Positions 8,767 to 19,962 of a stretch of 64,000 bases of DNA are shown piece by piece. The position numbers and the translations under genes were made by a program. How positions within the stretch are numbered: the stretch's first letter is position 1; the number at the start of each line of letters is the position of its first letter. The DNA is taken from assembly GCF_902501965.1 (NCBI RefSeq), contig NZ_CABWID010000018.1, positions 1 to 64,000 on the forward strand. The letters run 5' to 3'. The stretch comes from Collinsella sp. AK_207A. Lineage in GTDB: Bacteria > Actinomycetota > Coriobacteriia > Coriobacteriales > Coriobacteriaceae. The notes below the pieces were generated by a model. It saw only the letters and a list, made by a program, of their open reading frames with translations, was not told the DNA's origin and searched no databases.

Positions 8767-9654
8767 CTAGTCCACGCGCTTGTCGCCCATGAAGAAGAGC
8801 GCCACCGTGCCGGGGCCGGTGTGTGCGCCGATGACCGTGCCGATGTCGTGGATGGCGATCTTGCCGGCAAGCTGGGGAATCTGCTCCCCGATCATGCGGG
8901 CGACCTCTTCGGCGTCCTCGCGGCAATCGGATTGGCTGATGCAGCACTTGCCCGTGTAGGCGGCGCCGTCTTCCACGTGCGCCATCATGGCCCGCACGAG
9001 CCTCTTCTGGGCCTTCATTTTGGTGCGGATCTTCTCGCGCGGAATCAGCTTGCCCTGGTAGTCCATGTTCAGCAGCGGGCAGATCTTCAGCGCCGTGGCG
9101 ATGAGCGCGCTCGTCTTGCTCACGCGGCCGCCGCGCTTCAGGCACTCGAGGTCAGAGACGTAGAACCAGCTGTTGAGGTTCGTCTTGTGCTCCTCGCACC
9201 AAGCCGTGAGCTCGGCGAGGCCCATGCCGGCGTCGCGCAGGTCGGCGAGGTATTCCACAAGAAGGCCATAGCCCGAGCTCGCGCAGAGGGAGTCCACCAC
9301 GTTGATGGTGCGCTCGGGATAGGCCGAGCGCAGCTGCTCGGCGGCCACGCACGCGGAGTTGTAGGTGCCCGAGATGCCCGAGGAGAGCGTCACGTGCAGG
9401 ATGTCATGGCCGGCCTTGAGCTCCGGCTCCCAGGTGGCCACGTACTCGCCCGCCGCGATCTGCGAGGTGGTGGGCTGGCTACCCGCCTTGATCTTGCTGA
9501 AGAACTCGTGCGGCGTGATGCGCGCGTAGAGGTCGTCGGGGTAGGTGCCGCCGTCCATGTTGTAGTGGAAGCAGGTGAGGAGCACGTGGCGCTCCTCGAA
9601 GAACGAACGCGGATAATCGGCGGTGGAGCTGCAGGAAAGCACGTAATCAGACAT
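8767..9654 (-). CDS. DegV family fatty-acid-binding protein
   Basis: 295 residues. DegV/FakB-like fold: an N-terminal SCSSTADYP segment, the conserved SQPTTSQIAAGEY region, then LSSGISGTYNSA and a C-terminal GTVIGAHTGPGTVALFF. The family binds a fatty acid in a pocket; FakB members present it to the kinase FakA for incorporation into phospholipid. No fakA is in the window, so the role is inferred from the family. The start has AGAGG upstream. The 128 bases to the next gene hold no clear feature. Confidence 0.88.
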   Translation of the reverse strand: MSDYVLSCSSTADYPRSFFEERHVLLTCFHYNMDGGTYPDDLYARITPHEFFSKIKAGSQPTTSQIAAGEYVATWEPELKAGHDILHVTLSSGISGTYNSACVAAEQLRSAYPERTINVVDSLCASSGYGLLVEYLADLRDAGMGLAELTAWCEEHKTNLNSWFYVSDLECLKRGGRVSKTSALIATALKICPLLNMDYQGKLIPREKIRTKMKAQKRLVRAMMAHVEDGAAYTGKCCISQSDCREDAEEVARMIGEQIPQLAGKIAIHDIGTVIGAHTGPGTVALFFMGDKRVD

Positions 9655-9782
9655 GGGAACCTCTTAATCGGCGGGTCAGAACCTTGACTTCTGGGGATTA
9701 TCGCACAAAAGGACGGCGGCCGCCGCATGTGCGACGACCGCCGTTCAGCGCTCTCACCGAAACCGGGCCAGGAGCAGGACCG

Positions 9783-11687
9783 CTACATGAGCGATTCCTG
9801 TGCAAGGGGCGTGGTGCGGAGCGTCATGGCTTGCGTGGCGCCCGCGGGGACCACCACGTTGTAGGTAAAGGTGGTGGTCTCCTGGGCGTCCGTTTGGAAG
9901 AGGCCACGCAGCACCTGATGGCCCTGGAACGTGGCCTCGGTCCAATCGCCGTTCTGGTAGCCGTTAACGTTCATGTTGGTGATCGTGCCGCCCGCGGGCG
10001 CGTAGAACATCATCATCGTCAGCATGTCGCCGTTGGTGCGCTTGGCGGGATTGTAGCCGCTGACGTACAGCGGGGCTGTCGCCGCCTGCTCGGGCGTCAT
10101 GATGTTGGTGATCGCGGTCGTGACGGCGTAGGTGGTGGTGCCGTCGGCGTTTTGCACGCCCTCGCCGATCTGCGTCTTGATGGAAGCGAACCAGTCGATC
10201 TTGCTCCACGTGCTATCGTACTCGAAGACGCCGAGCTCAGGCTTCGTGGGATCGCTCGCGAGCTTGCCCGAGAACCCGAGGGTGTCCATCACGGCCTCCT
10301 CGTCCTCGTTCGCCATCCACACGAGCAGACGATCCTGTTGGGCGGATTCGTCGATCGTCTTCCAGAGGTCGCTCACGCCCACACCGCCAAGATTGTTCAT
10401 GACGGTCTTGAACGCCATCGCGGCGACAGAGGAAAAGTAGGCATCCTGGGCACCGGTGTCGTTGCCAAGGCGCCAATAGGTCTCGCTCAACAGCATGGAG
10501 GCGGCGTTAGTGCCGTCGATCGTGCTGCCGTCGGCGGCGGTGAACCCACCGGTCAGGCTGAGCAAGCGCTGCAGGAAGACGGGATCGATGGCGATGACGC
10601 CGTCCACGTTGCCATAACCCGCCTGGGCCCAGAAGTCGCGCGAGAGCGCGCCGACACGGGAGAAGTCGGGGATGGTATTCACCTGGGCGGGGTCGACGTC
10701 CATATTGGAACCGGAGGCAGCGCGTTCCTCTTCGGTGATCTGCACCTGCAGGCCGGGCTGATGCAGGATGGAGGTGAAGTCGCCGTTCATCTCGATCTTG
10801 CCGTCGGTGACGGTCAGCACGCCCCACGAACCGGGCAGGCCACCCGTGGCGCGCAGCTCGGAGTTGTTCTGGGCGATGATCAGGTAGCTCCGCTGACCGC
10901 CTTCGCCGAACATCTGCGGCAGCACGTTCAGGATGGGCTGGAGCTGGTCGAGCATGCCGCCCGCCTTGCCGAGCGGCTCCTGCACCTTGTCGAGCACCGC
11001 CTGGACCTGGGGGATGCGGGCCTTCGGCAGCGAGCTGATCGTCTCCGCGTCCGCCTTGATCGTGGGGATGGCACCGCTCACGGCGGCGGAGACCTCCTTG
11101 AGCATGGGGATGTTCACCGAGCCGTCCTGCAGAAGGTCGGAGAGCTTCTTGCCCGAAAGGCTCTGGCAGATGGGTGCGAGCGCGTTGTCCACCAGATCCT
11201 TCGCCGAGGAGCCGAGCGTCTGCACGCTCTGGATATCCTGCCCCACTACGGGTAGGTGCGCCGCCACGCTCCAGAGCGGCGCGTGCACCTCATCGTTGAT
11301 GCTCGTCGTACGATCCTGGATGATGCTCAGCGAGGTAGAGAGCCCGCCCGTGTCCCCGTTTTTGAGGTTGTCCTTCAAGACAGACGCCTGCGCCATGAGG
11401 ACCGTGGAGTCGGACTTGACCTTCTGGGCGGAACGGAAGAGCAGGAAGCCGGACACGCCGCAGGCCACGATGAGTACCGCGATGACCACGGCGACCACGG
11501 TGCCCGCCACGTGCCGACGGCGGGGCGGCTCCGGCTCAAAGCGAGGGGCGCGACCGCGCGACTGGGGAGCAGCGCTTGCCCGAACGACGCCCTGACGCGG
11601 CGCGGCATATTGCTGCCGTCGGACCGGTTGCCGTTGCTGTACGGCCGATGGCTGCTGGGAGCTCTCTTTAAAATGTCTTCCTGCCAC
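9783..11687 (-). CDS. DUF4012 membrane-anchored surface protein
   Basis: 634 residues. A basic, Gln/Arg-rich cytoplasmic N terminus of about 55 residues is followed by one membrane helix (VAVVIAVLIVACGVSGFLLF), then a large extracytoplasmic region. This contains the DUF4012 signature (SYLIIAQNNSELRATGGLPGS). DUF4012 proteins are frequent in actinobacterial cell-surface polysaccharide clusters, but their activity is not known. I place the start at GTG 11687, with GAGGAG seven bases upstream; an ATG 16 codons earlier has none. It lies downstream of the glycosyltransferase genes on the same strand, which suggests a part in assembly or attachment of the polysaccharide. Confidence 0.8.
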   Translation of the reverse strand: MAGRHFKESSQQPSAVQQRQPVRRQQYAAPRQGVVRASAAPQSRGRAPRFEPEPPRRRHVAGTVVAVVIAVLIVACGVSGFLLFRSAQKVKSDSTVLMAQASVLKDNLKNGDTGGLSTSLSIIQDRTTSINDEVHAPLWSVAAHLPVVGQDIQSVQTLGSSAKDLVDNALAPICQSLSGKKLSDLLQDGSVNIPMLKEVSAAVSGAIPTIKADAETISSLPKARIPQVQAVLDKVQEPLGKAGGMLDQLQPILNVLPQMFGEGGQRSYLIIAQNNSELRATGGLPGSWGVLTVTDGKIEMNGDFTSILHQPGLQVQITEEERAASGSNMDVDPAQVNTIPDFSRVGALSRDFWAQAGYGNVDGVIAIDPVFLQRLLSLTGGFTAADGSTIDGTNAASMLLSETYWRLGNDTGAQDAYFSSVAAMAFKTVMNNLGGVGVSDLWKTIDESAQQDRLLVWMANEDEEAVMDTLGFSGKLASDPTKPELGVFEYDSTWSKIDWFASIKTQIGEGVQNADGTTTYAVTTAITNIMTPEQAATAPLYVSGYNPAKRTNGDMLTMMMFYAPAGGTITNMNVNGYQNGDWTEATFQGHQVLRGLFQTDAQETTTFTYNVVVPAGATQAMTLRTTPLAQESLM

Positions 11688-11855
11688 GAACACTCTCCTC
11701 ACCCATAGACAAGCGACTTCGAAATGATAGTTCACCCACGGTGCCTGAACCTAAATGCATAGTGGGCCGCATCGAGTTACCAAGAAACTCCGCAGGTGCC
11801 CCCTATCGCGGCCCGTTATGCGCCGCACCGAGCCCTCCCCAGCCGGAACAACTCC

Positions 11856-13691
11856 TTACGCCTTGTTCGTGATCTTGCGAACGAGGTAACCGGCCAGCTC
11901 TCGACGAGGCGTGCGCGCGGGGAAGAGCTTCTCGTACAGCGGCCTCAGCTTGTTCTTCACCCGACGCATGAACGGCAGCTTGTTCTTAGTCATGCGGTCG
12001 ATCGCAATGGGTGCGAACGGGGTCTTCAGGGCATAGCGCCAGAAGTAATCGGCATAATCCGTCTCGGGATGATCCCAGGGCTTGTCGTCGCCGGCGAAAT
12101 GAACCACATACGGATCCTTTCGCGCCTCCATATACGGTTCGCTCAGGTGGCGCGGTGCCAAGCTGATGATCTCCTTGACGCGGATGCCGAACCAATCCAT
12201 CATGACGTTCCACCGCATATCGAGATATTTCACATGCCCCTCGGCAAAGTGGTTGAGCACATCCTGGTCGAGAAGCTGCCACTCGTAGGACGTGGCGTAC
12301 GCGAACAGCTCCTCGACAGTGTAGTGCCGCCGGAACTCCGCGAGATTGAAGATGATCGTCCCCGCCTGAAAATAGCTGTAAGGGTCCTTCATCTTCAACA
12401 CGTTGTCCATGTAGTCCTTTTTATCCGGCTGCGCCCCGTTATAGAGGCCCGCCGTATCCGCATCCGCCACGGCGGCGAGCAGGTACCCGTCGACATCGAC
12501 GTCGAACAGCTCGGCGATATCATGGTTCACGACCATATCGCTGTCCAGGTACAGGGCCTTGTCGTACTCCGGAAGAATATCCTGCATGAGCAGACGGAAA
12601 TACGTCTCGATACGGAAATGCCCGCGAAGGAAGAGCTTGTCGTTGTAATCGACCATAAAACGCGTGGTGTTAAAGAACCGCAGGGAGAAGTTGTCGGGCA
12701 TCATGCGCCGCAGCACGACCTGGTTGCGCTCGCTGATGTCGCGATGGAGCACGATGACGTCGTACTGGCGCGTCTCTGATGCGTTTTCCGCAATCGATTC
12801 GAGCAGGGTTCCCATGTAGGGGACATAGAAATCATTTGCGGAGAGCACGAGCGCAACGGGGGGCTTGTCGCCCACCTGCTTGAGGGGCCGCGGGAACGCG
12901 GGGCGCGTCACGTTGTCGAACAGCGTCCGCTGCAGCTCGCGATACGTGTAGTGGCCCTGACCCTTGAGCCAGGTAAAGTAGATGCCCAGCAACCGCTCGG
13001 CAAGATATCCGCTCACGCGATACTGCGCCGAACTGTAATCGGAGAAATCCCGTCGCCGCTCGTGCTCGGCCAAGATATCGAACAGCCATGAGCAGTAGTC
13101 GAAGAAGATCTCCCGCTTCATGATGAACATGTTGCAGAAATAGCCGGTAGACCCATCCAGATAGGCGTTGGCCGCATCCATCATGTGCGGGTACCGTTCC
13201 TGGATGATATCCAGGACGCACTGGAGGTCTTCGGGACGATGCTGCAGCGCCCGGCAATATTGCTCGCGCATGGTCATCTTCCCCACAAAGCGGCCCCGCT
13301 CGGGAAGAATGAAGTCGTTGCCCTCGATCACCTCGCGCATACGGTGCTCGTTCAGGCCGATGCGCTCGAGCGTTTTCTCGTCGTTGGAATCAAAGAGGGC
13401 ATCGGCGAAGCGGTTGGTACGGAAAGGCTCGTCGGAAAACGAGAAGTAGCGCCGATAGTGGAAGAGGCCGTAGTAATCGGCGTCCAGGTTCTTCCAAGCC
13501 CAGTACTGCGCCGTCAGCTCGCAGTAGTACGGGTTCTTGTACGAAATGTTCTCACCCTCGTCATCGTGCTGCATGCCCTTGAAGCGATGATCGGCAAGCG
13601 CCGTTCCCACCTGAACGGGAACGATCAGCGGGTTGTCGGGAATGACGATATCGTCTCGATGGCAAGCCATGACGATCTTGATTGTTGACAT
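11856..13691 (-). CDS. two-domain glycosyltransferase (DUF4422 + GT8)
   Basis: 611 residues. The N-terminal half is a DUF4422 putative glycosyltransferase domain (KIVMACHRDD, then YCELTAQYWAWKNLDADYYG and LFHYRRYF). The C-terminal half, from about residue 270, is a GT8 fold with the metal-binding DxD in LYLDSDMVV and a C-terminal VVHFAGDDKPW motif. GT8 enzymes transfer galactose or glucose from nucleotide sugars with retention. Start 13691 has GGGGGAA before it. The gene is last but one in the rhamnose/polysaccharide cluster. The sugar and acceptor cannot be stated. Confidence 0.82.
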   Translation of the reverse strand: MSTIKIVMACHRDDIVIPDNPLIVPVQVGTALADHRFKGMQHDDEGENISYKNPYYCELTAQYWAWKNLDADYYGLFHYRRYFSFSDEPFRTNRFADALFDSNDEKTLERIGLNEHRMREVIEGNDFILPERGRFVGKMTMREQYCRALQHRPEDLQCVLDIIQERYPHMMDAANAYLDGSTGYFCNMFIMKREIFFDYCSWLFDILAEHERRRDFSDYSSAQYRVSGYLAERLLGIYFTWLKGQGHYTYRELQRTLFDNVTRPAFPRPLKQVGDKPPVALVLSANDFYVPYMGTLLESIAENASETRQYDVIVLHRDISERNQVVLRRMMPDNFSLRFFNTTRFMVDYNDKLFLRGHFRIETYFRLLMQDILPEYDKALYLDSDMVVNHDIAELFDVDVDGYLLAAVADADTAGLYNGAQPDKKDYMDNVLKMKDPYSYFQAGTIIFNLAEFRRHYTVEELFAYATSYEWQLLDQDVLNHFAEGHVKYLDMRWNVMMDWFGIRVKEIISLAPRHLSEPYMEARKDPYVVHFAGDDKPWDHPETDYADYFWRYALKTPFAPIAIDRMTKNKLPFMRRVKNKLRPLYEKLFPARTPRRELAGYLVRKITNKA

Positions 13692-13815
13692 GAATTCCCC
13701 CATGTCGTCTCAGCGATGAGCAGAAAGCGCCACCAAATAGCGCGGCAAAGCCCATCAAGTGTACCGAATCACCGCTACCGGGACATCCCGAGCCCGCTGA
13801 TAGCGTCGAAAAGCC

Positions 13816-16305
13816 CTACAGGGTGTGGTCGGCGCAAAGCCCCACAACGAGCTCCCACCAATCGCTATCCGGGTTGAAATTGGAGTTCACCGCGGGATCC
13901 GGACTGGAGAAGAACGCCGGGTGCTTGCTGATAGTGTAGGACCGTTCGCGAAACAGCCGGGCGCGCAGGCGCGCATCGGTGGCCTCGCGGCCCCGCGACG
14001 CGAACTCCTTGTGCTGCAGCACGGCGGAAGCCTGGTAGACCACCACGTAACCGCGTTCGCGCGCAGAGAGGCAGTAATCCCCGTCGTTGTAGCCCACGGC
14101 AAGGCGCTCGTCGTAGCCGCCGATATCCTCGAACAGCGAGCGGCGCGTGAGCTGGCAGGCGCCCGTCACCATGGAGTACTCCTGGGACATGCCGGCGGAG
14201 AACCCGTAGCCGGGTATGCTCGCCGCCAGGTTGCGGTTCACATGGGAGAAGCCTCCCTCGCTGCGGACGGACATGCCGGCATGCTGCACCAGGCCGTCTG
14301 GGAAGAGCAGTTTGGCCCCCACCACGCCCACGTCCTCGCGCGCGAAGCACCCCACCATCTCGGAGAGCCAGGCGGACTCGATCACCTCGGTGTCGTTGTT
14401 CAAGAAGAGCAGGAGCTCGCCGCAAGCGTGGGCGGCACCGAAGTTCACGAGCGCCGAGTAGTTGAAGCCATGCTCGGTTGGCGCGTCCGGAGCGAGCAGG
14501 TCCGGCGTCCACGTGATCACGCGCACGCGGCCGTCCTCCTGCAGGCGCCCGTAGAGCTCGAAGGTCTCGGGGTTCTCGCTGCCGTTCTCCACGACCACGA
14601 TCTCGAAGTTAGGATACTCGGTCTTCTGCAGGATGGAGGATGCGCATGCCTCGAGGAGGTCCGCGTGATCGCGGCTCGGAATGACGATGCTCACGAGCGG
14701 AGCGGGGTCGGGCACGTCGAAGCGCACCCGGTAGGTGTAGGGCAAGGGGCCGTCCAGCACCTCGCCCGCCCAACCGCGGCGCTCAAGATGCCGCTTGAGG
14801 GCGAGGGCGCCCGCCGTGTGGGCGTAGGGCTTCTGGTTCCCACCGCCGGCCGTCGAACCCTCGTGCTCGCGCCAGTGATAGAGCACGCGCGGCACGTGCT
14901 CAATGTGGCGCGCAACGTCGAAGGCCTTGAGCGTGAGGTCGTAGTCCTGGGCGCCCGCCACGTCCGAACCGGAGCGCTCGGCGAGGCCCAGGACGCGCCG
15001 GCTCACCATGAGGAGGTGCGTGATGTAGTTGTGGCCGTGCAGGCGCGTGAGGCTGGGCGCCGGCTTGAACGCGGGCGCAGCGTAGACGCCGTTGCGCAGG
15101 TGATCCTCGTCGCAATAGAGCAGGTCGCTCTCCGGATTCCGGGCGATGGCCTCGGCGAAGCACCAGAGCGCGTCCGGCTCGAGCACGTCGTCATGGTCGA
15201 GGAACGCCACGTACTCCCCCATCGCCGCCGCGATACCGGCGTTCGTGTTCTCGGAAATTGAGGCGTTCTCAATCCGAAGCACGCGCACGCGTGGATCGGA
15301 AACCTCCGCGAGCACGCCGTCGACGCCCGCATCCGGCCCGCTCGCGTTCACGAGCACGAGCTCCCAGGAGGTATAGGACTGCGCGAGCACCGAGTCGATG
15401 CAGGCACGCAGGTACGCGGGCGGCGTGCGGAAAACGGGCACGACGATGCTCATGAGAGGACCGGGGTGCGCCGCCGACCGCTCACGCTGTCGGGCAAGCA
15501 GCTCGGGCGTGGCGCGGTGCTCCTCGAACCAGACGGTGTAGTCGCGGTCGGGGGCACCGCCCTCGGCGAGCATGCCGAAGTGACCCCGCAGCCCGGCGAA
15601 CGAGCGCTCGCAGACCGAGGTGAAGTCGCGGCACCCCTCATGCCCCGCAAGTCCCGCCTCGATGACCAGGTTCCGCACGCCTGCAGGTGCCGCCAGGGAG
15701 AGCATGACCACGCGCTCCGAGAACGAGGGATCGATCTCCGAGGGGACCACGTGGTCCTCCAAAACACTCCAGGAAAGCTCTACCGGCTCCAAAGTCCGGC
15801 CGTCGCGAAGCTCGACGTACAGCTCTGCCGCGGCATCGTCCGTTGGGAAGCGACAGGGGATGCGCAAAACGCCTCCGTCGGAGCCGTCGGGCCAGATCTC
15901 GAGGAGCTGCACATGGGCGCGCAGGGACGAGAGCTCAGTGTCGACGCCGCGCAGGAACGTGGCGAGCACGGGCTTGCGCATGGTGAGCAGGCGCGACTGC
16001 AGGCCGGAGAGCTTAGGGTCGAAGATCGTGCGAACCAGGCGCGTGCCATCGTCCGTCGCGATGAGCGACACATCCTGGCGCGCCTCGAGCAAAGGCACCG
16101 TCACGACGACGACTCGTCCGCCCGCACGGCATCCGGCTTCGCGAACGATGGCGGAGCCGCCGTCGAGCTCGAACACTGAGCACGGCACCTCGCGTCCCCC
16201 GGCGTGAGAGCTGGCGCGAACCTTCTTGGAAACCGGCACCTCGAAGGCAAGGTAGCCGCGGGCGGCGCCGCGGCACTGGGCGAGGAACCGAGTTGAGGCA
16301 CCCAT
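13816..16305 (-). CDS. large glycosyltransferase with two GT2 domains
   Basis: 829 residues. An N-terminal region of about 280 residues without a clear family is followed by two GT-A domains in tandem. The first starts at about residue 285 (PLMSIVVPVFRTP) and has the acidic motif FLDHDDVLEPD. The second starts near 540 (PLVSIVIPSRDHADLL) and has LFLNNDTEVIE followed by GGYDERLAVGYNDGDYC. Such double GT2 proteins build rhamnan or similar polymers. The ATG lies three bases after the stop of the rmlC-rmlD fusion, so the two are translationally coupled, and rhamnose transfer is a reasonable inference. Confidence 0.85.
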   Translation of the reverse strand: MGASTRFLAQCRGAARGYLAFEVPVSKKVRASSHAGGREVPCSVFELDGGSAIVREAGCRAGGRVVVVTVPLLEARQDVSLIATDDGTRLVRTIFDPKLSGLQSRLLTMRKPVLATFLRGVDTELSSLRAHVQLLEIWPDGSDGGVLRIPCRFPTDDAAAELYVELRDGRTLEPVELSWSVLEDHVVPSEIDPSFSERVVMLSLAAPAGVRNLVIEAGLAGHEGCRDFTSVCERSFAGLRGHFGMLAEGGAPDRDYTVWFEEHRATPELLARQRERSAAHPGPLMSIVVPVFRTPPAYLRACIDSVLAQSYTSWELVLVNASGPDAGVDGVLAEVSDPRVRVLRIENASISENTNAGIAAAMGEYVAFLDHDDVLEPDALWCFAEAIARNPESDLLYCDEDHLRNGVYAAPAFKPAPSLTRLHGHNYITHLLMVSRRVLGLAERSGSDVAGAQDYDLTLKAFDVARHIEHVPRVLYHWREHEGSTAGGGNQKPYAHTAGALALKRHLERRGWAGEVLDGPLPYTYRVRFDVPDPAPLVSIVIPSRDHADLLEACASSILQKTEYPNFEIVVVENGSENPETFELYGRLQEDGRVRVITWTPDLLAPDAPTEHGFNYSALVNFGAAHACGELLLFLNNDTEVIESAWLSEMVGCFAREDVGVVGAKLLFPDGLVQHAGMSVRSEGGFSHVNRNLAASIPGYGFSAGMSQEYSMVTGACQLTRRSLFEDIGGYDERLAVGYNDGDYCLSARERGYVVVYQASAVLQHKEFASRGREATDARLRARLFRERSYTISKHPAFFSSPDPAVNSNFNPDSDWWELVVGLCADHTL

Positions 16306-16308
16306 CCC

Positions 16309-17769
16309 CTACTCCGCATCCGCGGCGAGCAGCTCGTCCAGGTACTCCCCGAGCTCCTCTTCCCAATCGCGCGGGGTAAAGCCCGCTGCCTCAAGCTTGG
16401 AGAGGTCGAGCGCGGAGTGCACCGGGCGCGGGGCGATGGGGCCCTCGGCGCTCGCGTAGTACGCCTCGGTGCTCACGGGCACCACCGCATCGCCGTTGCC
16501 GTTCGCGCGCTCGAAGACGCGCCGGGCGATATCGGCCCAGGAGCGCACGGCACCCGAACCGGTCATGTTGTACGTGCCGTACGGCGCGTTCGTCTGAAGC
16601 AGGTGGAAGATGGCGCCCGCCATCTGATCAGTGAAGGTCAGGCGGCCCAGCTGGTCGTCCACCACGGTCACCTGGGGCAGCTCGCCCGCGGCCGCGCGGT
16701 CGGAAAGCGCGCGCATGGTCTTGGCGAAGTTCTTGCCGCGACCGATCACCCAGCTCGAGCGCAGGATGTAGTGCTTGGGGCATCCCGCCACGGCCAGGTC
16801 GCCCGCTGCCTTGGACTCGCCGTACACGGAGAGCGGGCTCAGCGGCTCGTCCTCCGCATGAAGCTCCGCGGTGCCGTCGAACACGTAGTCGGAGCTGATG
16901 TGCACGAGCGCGATCCCGTGCTCGGTGCAGGTGCGGGCGAGGAGCGCCGGCGCGGTGGCATTGGCGGCCCAGCAGATGCGGCGACCCTCCGGCGTCTCGG
17001 CGCGATCAACCGCCGTGTAGGCGCCGCAGTTGATGACGGTACCGTAGAGGCTCCAATCGTATTGCGCGTAGGCAGCGGGATCGGACATGTCGAAGGTGTC
17101 GATGTCGCAGTAGTCGAAGCCCTCGAGGCCGTGTGCCTCGGCATAGGCCCGCACGGCGTTGCCGAGCTGACCCTTGCAGCCCGTCACGAGGGTACGCTTG
17201 GGCGCCATGGGCAGGGCGTCCGCGATCATTGGATGGTGCTGGTCGGCCTCGGAGAGCTCGCATTGCTCAAGCGGGATGGGCCACTGGATACCGAGCGTGG
17301 GGTCGGCCAGGTTCACGAAGGTGTAGGTCTTCTTGAGCTCGGCGGACCAATGGGCGTCCACCAGGTAGGTGTAGGCGGTGCCGTCCTCGAGCGCTTGATA
17401 GGAGTTGCCCACGCCGCGCGGCACGTAGATGGCCTTGGAGGGATCGAGCGTGCAGGTGAAGACCTGCCCGAAGCTCTCGCCGGGGCGAAGGTCGACCCAG
17501 GCGCCGAAGACGGATCCCGTGGCCACGGAGATGTACTTGTTCCAGGGCTCGGCGTGGATGCCGCGCGTGACGCCGCGGTTGTCGTTGAAGGAGATGTTGT
17601 TCTGCACGAATCGCAGGTCGGGGAGGCCGAGTGCGCACATCTTCTCGCGTTGCCAGTTCTCCTTGAACCAACCGCGCGCATCCCCGTGCACCGACAGGTC
17701 GAACACGAGGACACCGGGAATGTTGGTGGTGGTGACCTTCAGGTCCTTCTCGAACTCGAACTCGACCAT
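16309..17769 (-). CDS. rmlCD: fused dTDP-4-dehydrorhamnose 3,5-epimerase / reductase
   Basis: 486 residues joining two dTDP-rhamnose enzymes. About residues 1-190 are the RmlC cupin (DARGWFKENWQ, QNNISFNDNRGVTRGIHAE, VPRGVGNSY). About 200-486 are the RmlD short-chain reductase, with the Rossmann motif VTGCKGQLGNAV, HISSDYVFDG and the YxxxK pair in YGESKAAGD. The epimerase inverts C3 and C5, and the reductase then makes dTDP-L-rhamnose, so the fusion hands the intermediate directly on. Start 17769 is preceded by GAGGAGAGGAAGG. It lies between rmlB and the double GT2 gene in one transcription unit. Confidence 0.93.
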   Translation of the reverse strand: MVEFEFEKDLKVTTTNIPGVLVFDLSVHGDARGWFKENWQREKMCALGLPDLRFVQNNISFNDNRGVTRGIHAEPWNKYISVATGSVFGAWVDLRPGESFGQVFTCTLDPSKAIYVPRGVGNSYQALEDGTAYTYLVDAHWSAELKKTYTFVNLADPTLGIQWPIPLEQCELSEADQHHPMIADALPMAPKRTLVTGCKGQLGNAVRAYAEAHGLEGFDYCDIDTFDMSDPAAYAQYDWSLYGTVINCGAYTAVDRAETPEGRRICWAANATAPALLARTCTEHGIALVHISSDYVFDGTAELHAEDEPLSPLSVYGESKAAGDLAVAGCPKHYILRSSWVIGRGKNFAKTMRALSDRAAAGELPQVTVVDDQLGRLTFTDQMAGAIFHLLQTNAPYGTYNMTGSGAVRSWADIARRVFERANGNGDAVVPVSTEAYYASAEGPIAPRPVHSALDLSKLEAAGFTPRDWEEELGEYLDELLAADAE

Positions 17770-17872
17770 GCGGCCCTTCCTCTCCTCAAGACGAAAGGCG
17801 AGACGAGCAAGCGCCGTCCCGCTGCTCAAAGGTGGCGGGGAAAACCGGCTCGCCCGCCGCCCGATGCATTGC

Positions 17873-19841
<1,969 letters not shown>

Positions 19842-19962
19842 GGCACAGGACCTCCATGGAGCGAGGGGTTTCACAGATGGTTAAAGTATACGATGCATCG
19901 TGAGCACTGCCGTAACGCCGTGCCGATGTCCACGAAGAAAGAATGCCCAAGTGGGCACGACG

